From positions 1 through 10,698 of the forward strand of contig JBBIRA010000049.1 of the NCBI GenBank assembly GCA_037442005.1: a stretch of DNA of 10,698 nucleotides, written 5' to 3'. Below, in pieces: positions 1 through 5,335 of the stretch. The DNA is from Leptospirillum sp037442005. GTDB taxonomy: Bacteria; Nitrospirota; Leptospirillia; Leptospirillales; Leptospirillaceae. The notes below the pieces were generated by a model that was not told the origin of the DNA, did not search any database, and saw only the letters and a list, made by a program, of their open reading frames with translations. The translations under genes were made by a program, and so were the position numbers. Position 1 is the first letter of the stretch. Each line of letters opens with the position of its first letter.

Positions 1-1452
1 GTGGAACAGGGTCACTGGCTCTCTCGTATGGTGCAGGACACGGGAAGAGGCTTCGATGGCCTGTGTCAATTCCCCCGCCAGCTCGTAACAGAGGGAGAGA
101 AGCCAGAACAGGACTTCCGAGAGAGGATCGATCATCACGACCTTTTCGAGCAGGGGAATCGCCTGGTCCGGTTTGCCGCGGAAGTAAGCAGAGATGGCCT
201 CGACAGCCATCATTTCGGGAGAGTCTCCCGATCCACCGGCTTTTCCGACCAGCCCATCCAGAAACTTAGGCGCGCGATAGCGGGCCGGCACCCTTCTGGG
301 AAAAAACAGCTCCATCCAGGAGAGGACTTCCAGAAAGGTGAAGGAGTCTCCCCCCCTTTTTTCGATGAGCCGGAGAATGTCTTCTCCAACGTCGGGGAGC
401 GGCTGAATTTCAAAGGACTTGATGTAAGCTTCAACAGCCTGGTTCCATCGCTTTCTCTGGAGATAAAGGTCGCCCAGATTGCGAAAAGAGGGGCCGTGGT
501 GATGCTGGTGTATCAATACGCTGGCCCGGTCCAGCTCCCCCATATCCAGAATGATCTGAGCCATCATCAGGGAAAGCTCCTCATTGTCCGGATCCAGCTC
601 AATCGCTCTCTTGATTGCTTCGAGCGCCGCCAGTGGCTTCCCGTTCATTTTATGGGCGAGCGCCATCGTCTGCCGGAGGGAGGCGGAATCTCCTTCCAAG
701 TCCAGAACGCGGCGGTAGGCATCGATGGCCTGGGAAAACTCATTGTTATTCAGAAGAATCCGGGCTGTTTCCCGAAGAAGAAGGGGGGACTTCGGAAAGA
801 TCTTTTCCAGCGAACGGACCTCTTTGAGGGATTTTCGTTTCATGTCAGAGATTTCAAGGGCCCGGACATAAAGGATGCGGCTGTCGAGGTCTCCCGGATT
901 TCTGTCCGCAATCTGACAATACCGTGAAACAAGATCCGGGTAAAACTCCGATAGACCAAGCCTTGTGACGAGAGACCCCCAGGCAATCGTCGCTTCCACC
1001 GGGGGATTTTCCGATCTGATCACCCTGTTCAGCCTGTCGAGTGCCACCCACCACTGTCCGGACAAGGCCGAAAGGACGCCGGCTTCCGTTAACAGTTCCG
1101 TGTTTGAGGGGAATTGTTCAAGTCCCTTTTCAAGAATCCAGAGAGCTTTCCCGGCGTCTCCCCCCTGCATTTTTAAAGAGGACAGATATAAAAAGGGTTC
1201 AGGGCAGGCCAGTCGGGAGGGTTCAAACGCACTCCAGTAAAGATCCTCGGCTTCTGCGGATTTTCCGGAAAGCTCCAGAATCCGTCCTTTTTCTGCTTTC
1301 AGGAGGGAGGAGTCCGGCTCATCAGAGAGTGCCTCGTTGACAAGAAGGAGCGCCCCTTCAAGGTCATCGCGATTGATCATCAGCCGGATGTTCTGAATCG
1401 TTCGTTTGAGAGCCGGGGAGGGCTCTTCCTGTTTGACTGTGGTTCCGGACAT
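1..1452 (-). CDS. TPR-repeat protein, partial (C-terminus beyond left edge)
   Basis: An uninterrupted reading frame of 484 codons starts at an ATG (1452-1450) and is still open at position 1. The protein is almost wholly helical and built of tetratricopeptide repeats. The best units are about residues 223-256 (ETARILLNNNEFSQAIDAYR), 257-290 (ending AIELDPDN), 321-352 (NLGDLYLQRKRWNQAVEAY), and two units between 413 and 478. Each shows the usual small and aromatic spacing (A/G at 8 and 20, Y/F, P at the turn). No signal peptide or membrane segment is visible, so a cytoplasmic scaffold role is likely; the partner is unknown. Upstream there is only a weak GAGAG ribosome site, but no other in-frame ATG, GTG or TTG was found nearby. 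It is divergent from the tRNA nucleotidyltransferase gene. TPR assignment is firm, specific function unknown. Confidence 0.88.
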   Translation of the reverse strand, partial: MSGTTVKQEEPSPALKRTIQNIRLMINRDDLEGALLLVNEALSDEPDSSLLKAEKGRILELSGKSAEAEDLYWSAFEPSRLACPEPFLYLSSLKMQGGDAGKALWILEKGLEQFPSNTELLTEAGVLSALSGQWWVALDRLNRVIRSENPPVEATIAWGSLVTRLGLSEFYPDLVSRYCQIADRNPGDLDSRILYVRALEISDMKRKSLKEVRSLEKIFPKSPLLLRETARILLNNNEFSQAIDAYRRVLDLEGDSASLRQTMALAHKMNGKPLAALEAIKRAIELDPDNEELSLMMAQIILDMGELDRASVLIHQHHHGPSFRNLGDLYLQRKRWNQAVEAYIKSFEIQPLPDVGEDILRLIEKRGGDSFTFLEVLSWMELFFPRRVPARYRAPKFLDGLVGKAGGSGDSPEMMAVEAISAYFRGKPDQAIPLLEKVVMIDPLSEVLFWLLSLCYELAGELTQAIEASSRVLHHTREPVTLFH

Positions 1453-1511
1453 GAGGGTCGGCTCTCTTATTCTGAAGGATCGATGAGGAGGTCGATTGGA
1501 TGAATGAGTGG

Positions 1512-1540
1512 ATTTTAGCAAAAATCCGGATCTGTCTCCA
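1512..1540 (-). promoter_or_regulatory. Sigma70-like promoter of the TPR gene, with palindromic -10 region
   Basis: On the minus strand a -35 TGGAGA (1540-1535) is separated by 17 bp from an extended -10 TGC-TAAAAT (TAAAAT at 1517-1512). The predicted transcript starts about 50 bp before the ATG at 1452. The -10 lies inside a perfect 7-bp inverted repeat, GGATTTT-AGCA-AAAATCC (1510-1527), which could be a repressor site. The promoter call rests on sequence match only. Confidence 0.42.
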
Positions 1541-1657
1541 GTTTTTGTCCGATCTTCAAAAAAAGGAATCCGCACTTTATCCTCCGGCGGGTGATAGGCT
1601 CTTCATCCCGGGCAGAAAACGGAACCCGGTTTCTGGTCTTCTGATTCCATGAAGCGA

Positions 1658-1687
1658 TTGCGCCAGTTCTCCTCTTGCGTGTATCGT
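1658..1687 (+). promoter_or_regulatory. Possible promoter of the tRNA nucleotidyltransferase gene
   Basis: A -35-like TTGCGC (1658-1663) and a -10-like TATCGT (1682-1687) are separated by 18 bp. Each matches the consensus at four of six positions. It is the best candidate I see in the 330-bp gap between the divergent genes, but it is weak. Confidence 0.25.
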
Positions 1688-1752
1688 TTTCCCGTATCTG
1701 ATGTTTTACCGGTCGGGACCTTTCCCATCCGATGAACAGGGGGAGGCAAGCA

Positions 1753-1788
1753 ATGGTTCAAAAAGGAAAGAGGGATTGTCATCGATGA
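1753..1788 (+). CDS. Possible leader peptide overlapping the CCA-enzyme start
   Basis: An 11-codon frame, MVQKGKRDCHR, begins at an ATG (1753) placed 6 bases after a strong Shine-Dalgarno GGGAGG (1741-1746). An in-frame ATG also lies at 1732. Its TGA (1786-1788) overlaps the ATG (1785) of the tRNA nucleotidyltransferase as ATGA, the arrangement typical of translational coupling. The site AGGAAAGAGGG that would serve the downstream gene lies inside this frame. It may be chance; nothing in the peptide is recognisable. Confidence 0.3.
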   Translation: MVQKGKRDCHR

Positions 1789-3002
1789 ACCATCCCCCGG
1801 CAGCGTTCCATCGTCTTCATGAGATTTCCGGGTGGCTTTCCCGCCTCCTGCCTCAGCCTCTGTCCGGAAAAGCCTACCTGGTGGGCGGTCTTGTCAGGGA
1901 TCTGTTTCTGACTCCGGCGGGGCCTCTGCTGTTAAAGGATCTGGATCTGTGCCTGGAAGGTAATGTAGCGGACTGGGCAGACCGGATAGGACGCCATTTT
2001 CAGGCCACCGTTCAATACGAGCCCCGTTTTGGAACCGCCCGCCTCTTTTTTTCAACGGGAAATTCCACTCTTCATCTGGATATTGCCATGGCCCGATCCG
2101 AGTCTTACCCGACAAGCGGAGCGTTGCCGGTTGTCTCCCCGGCAACCATCGGGGAAGACCTCAAGCGTCGTGATTTTTCAATCAACGCAATGGCGTACCC
2201 CATCGTTTGGGGCGCTCCTTCTCCTGTCGGTTTGCTGGATCCTTTTTCGGGATTACGGGATCTTGAAAACGCAGTGCTCCGCATCCTTCATCCCGGATCG
2301 TTCCGGGATGACCCCACGCGACTGTTTCGTGGATTCAGGTTCCTTCTCCGGTTCGGTCTCTCCTGGCATCCGGAAACACTGTCGGCCCTCAGGGAAGCGG
2401 TTGAAGCGGGGATGGTTCAGCGGATCTCCGCTTACCGGATCCGACGGGAGTTTTCCCGGATTTTTTTTGCTGAAAGGAATCCGGCGGGAATCTTAAAAGA
2501 GATCTACCTGTCAGGACTCATGGGGAGTCTTGTTCCGGGGGCTCGCTGGTCAGAGCTCTTAGAACGCCAGTTGACCGGATTAGACAGGGTTCTGTTCCAC
2601 CCCGGGATCAGGGATCGTCCGGATGCATGGGGGCCGGAATGGAGACGACTCAAAGAAATGGGAAGAGGGGAGATTCTGTATTACCTTGTTCTGTTCCGCG
2701 CCCTTCCTCCGGAAAGCATTCCCACAGCTGTGTCACGTTTTGGTCTTGAGGGGGCCGCCGGGCGGGTTCTTTCCGGGGTGCTTTATGGCGACGGCCCTAT
2801 AAAGGTTAGAAAATCCCATGGGGACATCAAAGCGATTTTCACTTTTTTAACCGGTCTCTCCGAATGTCTTGGCCGTTCTGTACGCCATTGCGAAGCGGGT
2901 TTTGACTGTTTTTCCCCGGATCTCCTGACCCGGGTGGAAAAGCGCCGGACGGCCGGGAAGGACCGAACGGATCGAACAGGCGTTCACAGGGAGAGCCCAT
3001 AA
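1785..3002 (+). CDS. Class II tRNA nucleotidyltransferase (CCA-adding / poly(A) polymerase family)
   Basis: This 405-residue cytoplasmic enzyme belongs to the family that adds some or all of the CCA end to tRNA from CTP and ATP, or polyadenylates RNA. The class II head is clear: YLVGGLVRD (31-39) followed by the metal-binding pair DLD (52-54), the DIAMARSESY strand (99-108), motif B RRDFSINAM (128-136), LLDPFSGLRDLE (150-161) as motif C, and motif D DDPTRLFRGFRF (175-186). Class II enzymes usually have E-D where this has D-D, a mild change. No C-terminal HD phosphohydrolase motif is seen, and the length fits an HD-less enzyme. The start chosen is the ATG at 1785 behind AGGAAAGAGGG; an upstream ATG at 1701 would add 28 residues that do not resemble the family. 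Family members cannot be told apart as CCA-, CC- or A-adding by eye. The stop is immediately followed by the decayed island. Confidence 0.9.
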   Translation: MNHPPAAFHRLHEISGWLSRLLPQPLSGKAYLVGGLVRDLFLTPAGPLLLKDLDLCLEGNVADWADRIGRHFQATVQYEPRFGTARLFFSTGNSTLHLDIAMARSESYPTSGALPVVSPATIGEDLKRRDFSINAMAYPIVWGAPSPVGLLDPFSGLRDLENAVLRILHPGSFRDDPTRLFRGFRFLLRFGLSWHPETLSALREAVEAGMVQRISAYRIRREFSRIFFAERNPAGILKEIYLSGLMGSLVPGARWSELLERQLTGLDRVLFHPGIRDRPDAWGPEWRRLKEMGRGEILYYLVLFRALPPESIPTAVSRFGLEGAAGRVLSGVLYGDGPIKVRKSHGDIKAIFTFLTGLSECLGRSVRHCEAGFDCFSPDLLTRVEKRRTAGKDRTDRTGVHRESP

Positions 3003-3107
3003 AAATTGCCTGTGTCAGTTTGACTGAATGCAGATCGCATCAGGGGGCTATACAGACAACAAGTGAGACCGGATTGAGGTTGCTTTCAAGGCTTCCGTCT
3101 TTACGGG

Positions 3108-3411
3108 CTAGGAGCCACATAGGAGAATCGCGACAGAAAGCCTCAGCGCGTCATCTCCGTTCCAGGCCCAAGGCCAGGAACGGTTGTGCTGCGAATTCCT
3201 GTGTGCTGTCGCGCTGCCAGTAATCGGATTCAGACACAACGGTGGCATTGGATGGACTAAGCAACAGTGCGATAGCTTCCAGCACTGTTGCTTTTCCAAC
3301 GTCTCCACCTCCGAGAACGACGTTCATTCCGGGTTGAGGTTGCCAATCGAACTTCGCTAGTCCCCGAAAGCGCTGGATTGTCAGTTTGCGAATTGCCGCG
3401 GTTGTTGTCAT
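3108..3411 (-). pseudogene. OLD-family ATPase/nuclease, N-terminal fragment with frameshift
   Basis: Starting at an ATG (3411) 8 bases after a good AAGGAG site, the frame encodes 86 residues and stops at 3151. It opens as RecF/OLD-like ATPases do: a first strand IRKLTIQRFRGL (7-18), a Walker A-like loop GGGDVGKATVLEAI (34-47) and then SDYWQRD. Family members are usually several hundred residues and carry a signature motif, Walker B and, in OLD, a Toprim domain; all are missing here. In another frame, continuing past the stop, the words WPWAWNG appear (about 3159-3180) and resemble the next part of such proteins, pointing to a deletion plus frameshift. The Walker A Ser/Thr after the Lys is Ala (GKAT), so even the fragment would bind ATP poorly. 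It follows the AbiE-like fragment within 15 bp, as in an old operon. Family call is from memory of the motif pattern. Confidence 0.6.
3259..3293. repeat. Perfect 12-bp inverted repeat over the Walker A coding region
   Basis: AAGCAACAGTGC (3259-3270) and its exact reverse complement GCACTGTTGCTT (3282-3293) flank an 11-base loop. The repeat sits on the codons for GKATVLEAIALLL of the OLD-like fragment. There is no T-tract beside it, so it is not a normal intrinsic terminator. Confidence 0.75.
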
Positions 3412-3423
3412 GGACCTCACTCC

Positions 3424-3924
3424 TTAAAGCCAAGAGCCCGGAGCCAAGTATAGCGGAGGTGCGTTCTTGACGATTTCAGCGTCTCGTGGCATCAGGAAAT
3501 CGACAATGATATCAATCAATGCACCGCCATCATTGGTGGAAATCTGGCGAACAAGCTGAAAACGGCGAAGTTCTTGACGTTGCTGATAGCCATGTTTTTG
3601 TAGCGCTTCGATCAATGTGGCATATTCCCCGTCACCTAAAGCCTCTGCGTCCAGTCCAAGGTCCACGTCGAGCGTGCCGAGGTGTGGCATATCCCCGTTG
3701 CCAAGAAGAAGCCACGTTACATCTTGCGCATGGCGAGGTTGGCCGGTGGTCGTCACTTCGCAGTCCAGTGCGTGGCGCCTGCCAGACACGTTGATATGTG
3801 ACACGATATCCACATCTTGGTCAGGTCCAGATGCCTTGTAATCAATGTCCAAAATCCTGATCGAAGGCACTTTCTCCAGCAGAAAACGAAGCGCCTAAGC
3901 TGCTTGGCTCTCTATGTCTTTCAT
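3424..3924 (-). pseudogene. AbiEi-like N-terminus fused to AbiEii-like nucleotidyltransferase, both truncated
   Basis: From an ATG at 3924 the frame reads MKDIESQAA, then an in-frame TAG (3897-3895), then ALRFLLEKV and 147 further residues to a TAA at 3426-3424. A GTG at 3870 could restart translation. Counting from that GTG, residues 1-48 (DVDIVSHINVSGRRHALDCE...) resemble the N-terminal nuclease-like part of proteins I know as partners of nucleotidyltransferase toxins. From about residue 50 the sequence changes to a nucleotidyltransferase-fold protein: HLGTLDVDLGLD (63-74) with the DxD metal pair, and IDIIVDFLMPRDAEIV (about 119-135). The junction (near 3726) looks like an internal deletion that fused two neighbouring genes. 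The C-terminus ends abruptly after KNAPPL. Type IV toxin-antitoxin (AbiE) affiliation is my best reading, from remembered family patterns; loss of function is inferred from the stop and truncations. Confidence 0.5.
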
Positions 3925-3936
3925 CAAATGATCGGG

Positions 3937-3954
3937 TTTCAGCGTTTGCTGAAA
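3937..3954. promoter_or_regulatory. Palindrome upstream of the AbiEi-like start (possible operator)
   Basis: TTTCAGC-GTTT-GCTGAAA is a perfect 7-bp inverted repeat lying 12 bp upstream of the ATG at 3924. Another copy of the half-site GCTGAAA lies at 3966-3972, exactly 18 bp further. AbiEi antitoxins are known to repress their own operon by binding inverted repeats in the promoter, so an operator role is plausible but inferred. Confidence 0.4.
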
Positions 3955-3987
3955 TAGATCCTTAAGCTGAAAATGCCCCACCTCGAA

Positions 3988-4008
3988 TGTCGTTGCAGCA
4001 ATACGACA
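3988..4008. repeat. Second inverted repeat in the AbiE-like upstream region
   Basis: TGTCGT (3988-3993) and ACGACA (4003-4008) form a perfect 6-bp inverted repeat around a 9-base loop, about 65 bp upstream of the AbiEi-like ATG. It does not share its half-site with the 3937-3954 palindrome. It might be part of the same control region, or chance. Confidence 0.3.
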
Positions 4009-4245
4009 ACTTACTCATCAGAACAGGCGAATTCACTCCCTCATGCCGCCATCTCTTGGTTCGTTTCGGAAGAATTTCGGACGATCGGTCCGGGATCGCG
4101 CTCCGGGAATGTTCGTGTCCATCCTGCGTTGCAAGGCTGAAAGAGCCGGTGGACAGGTTCGAGTCCCACGCGGACGACGAAGCTCTCGCAGACCTGCCAT
4201 TTTTGGAGCGTCGTTAAAAAACCTCTGAACCGGCGCTGGCATCGT

Positions 4246-4393
4246 TGCCCTTGCTGCGTTCGTCCGGTACTGGAGCATAAACACCTTGCGTCCCGCCGGG
4301 GTCATCTTGCTCAGGAAGACGGGCACCAGCGTGTTCCTGAGTTCGACGGCCCGCACCGCATCGACAGGACTTAGTGAGTTTGATCTTATCCAT
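4246..4393 (-). pseudogene. Tyrosine integrase, N-terminal stub with frameshift
   Basis: An ATG at 4393 opens MDKIKLTKS. One base out of frame the reading continues VDAVRAVELRNT and then KMTPAGRKVFMLQYRTNA. The words KLTKS-VDA and TPAGRKVFxLQYR are typical of the N-terminal (DUF4102-type) region of P4-like and related tyrosine integrases. The segment between them is itself degraded, with no recognisable LPGFGVRV core. Nothing like the SAM-like or catalytic R-H-R-Y domains follows, so about 50 residues of a protein normally near 400 remain. It lies at the upstream end of the other island fragments, where an integrase would be expected to mark one border. Family identity rests on a short but distinctive motif. 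Confidence 0.55.
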
Positions 4394-4570
4394 GATGACT
4401 ACTTGGAAAGACTCGGATTTCAAGGGCCGGGTAGGAGTCATGCGGTCGGAAGTCAGATCAGGTTTCTGAAAGGAGCGGTATATGTTTAGTTAATCTAAGT
4501 CATTTATAATTATTACATATATTGTTATTGTGCAGTCCAGCAAATTTCGGTGCTGGGGTCACGGTGAAAT

Positions 4571-4591
4571 AAAAAAAGACTTTCCTTTTTT
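4571..4591 (-). terminator. Weak possible terminator after the thioredoxin-like gene
   Basis: Read on the minus strand, 14 bases after the stop at 4605, AAAAAAG-GAAAGT-CTTTTTT forms a 7-bp, nearly all A/T stem running straight into a T-rich tract. The stem is weak, so this is tentative. Confidence 0.22.
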
Positions 4592-4604
4592 CTATGAGAC
4601 TTTC

Positions 4605-5087
4605 TTACCGGATGGTGTGCTGAATAATCTTGTTCAGAGATCCGTAACTTGCGTCACCGGGGATCACCTTGGCAATGACCCCTTTCTGATTGATGATCGC
4701 AACCCAGGGCTCTCCATGAACCCGCCAGTCCCGAACGGTCGGCTGTTCGGAGTCCTCGTAGTCATCGATGTGGATGAAGGCCATCCGGCTCCTGTAGAGA
4801 TCCATCAGCCCTCCGATCAGACGGGCTTCATGGACACAGGGAGTACAGTGAACCGGAGCGCCGAAGAAAATCAGGAAGGGGCGGTGATGGAAGAGGGCGT
4901 GGCTGACGCTTTCCCGATGAAGGTGATCGGGAACATTCATTGTGCAGAGGTCTGTATAGCGCTCACCAACCTCCAGGACAGGGTTATGGCTGATCGGGGA
5001 CATGGTCCCTTCCTTGGGGAAGGAGAGAAACCAGTTGCATCCTCCGAGGAGAAGGAAAATGCCGAAGAGAAGACCTGCTTTTTTCAT
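4605..5087 (-). CDS. Thioredoxin-fold lipoprotein (CTPC active site)
   Basis: The 160-residue product begins MKKAGLLFGIFLLLGGC, a short lipoprotein signal peptide with lipobox L-G-G-C17, so the mature protein should be anchored in the envelope. The domain has FLIFFGAPVHCTPCVHEARL with a CxxC pair at 81-84, and EPWVAIINQKG with the expected Pro at 127 as the cis-proline loop. CTPC differs from the CGPC of thioredoxin and CPxC of ResA-type proteins but fits thiol-disulfide exchange or reduction of periplasmic partners. A third Cys at 48 lies in the mature region. The frame extends upstream to 5204, but that start lies upstream of a good promoter (5169-5197), which supports 5087. No clear Shine-Dalgarno is visible; a TTG directly precedes the ATG. 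It is divergent from the RND gene. Fold assignment is solid; the substrate is unknown. Confidence 0.8.
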   Translation of the reverse strand: MKKAGLLFGIFLLLGGCNWFLSFPKEGTMSPISHNPVLEVGERYTDLCTMNVPDHLHRESVSHALFHHRPFLIFFGAPVHCTPCVHEARLIGGLMDLYRSRMAFIHIDDYEDSEQPTVRDWRVHGEPWVAIINQKGVIAKVIPGDASYGSLNKIIQHTIR

Positions 5088-5164
5088 CAACGCCAACCGT
5101 TTCTGCCGTTTTGGGCCATTATGGAAACAAATTGCCGGAAAACCTTTTGGAATAGCTCCTGTTC

Positions 5165-5173
5165 TGATATAGT
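5165..5173 (+). promoter_or_regulatory. Possible extended -10 promoter for the RND operon
   Basis: TG-A-TATAGT (5165-5173) matches the extended -10 form, with no good -35 at 17 bp (TTGGAA lies 15 bp upstream). It shares bases with the minus-strand -10 of the divergent gene. The leader before the RND start would be about 155 bases and contains a small perfect hairpin, CCGGAT-CTTT-ATCCGG (5268-5283). Confidence 0.28.
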
Positions 5174-5197
5174 AAGACACTCTTGTCGGCAGATCAA
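5169..5197 (-). promoter_or_regulatory. Sigma70-like promoter of the thioredoxin-like lipoprotein
   Basis: On the minus strand TTGATC (5197-5192) and TACTAT (5174-5169) are spaced by exactly 17 bp. Transcription would start near 5162, giving a leader of roughly 75 bases before the ATG at 5087. Confidence 0.5.
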
Positions 5198-5335
5198 ACG
5201 TCATGAACCGGGAACCGTTCTTTCAGGGATGTTCCTCCCTTCGGGGACGGTGACCAGACTCAATATTCCGGATCTTTATCCGGGCTCTTTTCCGGTCGAT
5301 CATTCGAGATGGTTCGACCCGGTACCCGGGGGACG

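Larger units (their letters stand above)
3003..4530. mobile_element. Decayed genomic / defence island remnant
   Basis: Between the tRNA nucleotidyltransferase stop and the thioredoxin-like gene lie about 1.5 kb in which no intact gene of the local style is found. Every recognisable piece is on the minus strand and broken: a tyrosine-integrase N-terminus (4246-4393), an AbiEi-like/nucleotidyltransferase chimera with an in-frame stop (3424-3924), and a truncated, frameshifted OLD-type ATPase (3108-3411). Wording of the codons differs from the flanks. The right end (4481-4530) is a short, strongly AT-rich stretch, possibly a junction. I found no terminal repeats or target duplication, so borders are approximate. 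Segments 3003-3107, 3925-4245 and 4394-4530 hold no gene I can support. Calling it a mobile island is an inference from the integrase stub and gene content. Confidence 0.55.

Noticed and set aside
1..927. Long plus-strand open frame of 308 codons
   Set aside because: It is antisense to the TPR-repeat frame, which has convincing repeats over all 484 codons; the plus-strand product has no recognisable domain.
3015..3027. TCAGT-TTG-ACTGA inverted repeat after the nucleotidyltransferase stop
   Set aside because: Only a 5-bp stem and no T-tract, so it is not supported as a terminator.
3987..4217. Plus-strand frame of 76 codons with two Cys (CPSC)
   Set aside because: It begins inside the presumed AbiE-like control region, has no ribosome site and no family resemblance; likely chance in decayed DNA.
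4033..4245. Continuation of the minus-strand frame after the integrase motif
   Set aside because: The frame stays open for about 70 codons, but after YRTNAARA it no longer resembles an integrase, so I did not extend the pseudogene over it.
4505..4510. Perfect TATAAT on the plus strand in the AT-rich stretch
   Set aside because: No -35 at a suitable distance and no plus-strand gene downstream; expected by chance in such AT-rich sequence.
5309..5335. Upstream ATG for the RND gene
   Set aside because: It adds nine residues with no ribosome site; the ATG at 5336 follows GGGGGA and gives the usual RND N-terminus.
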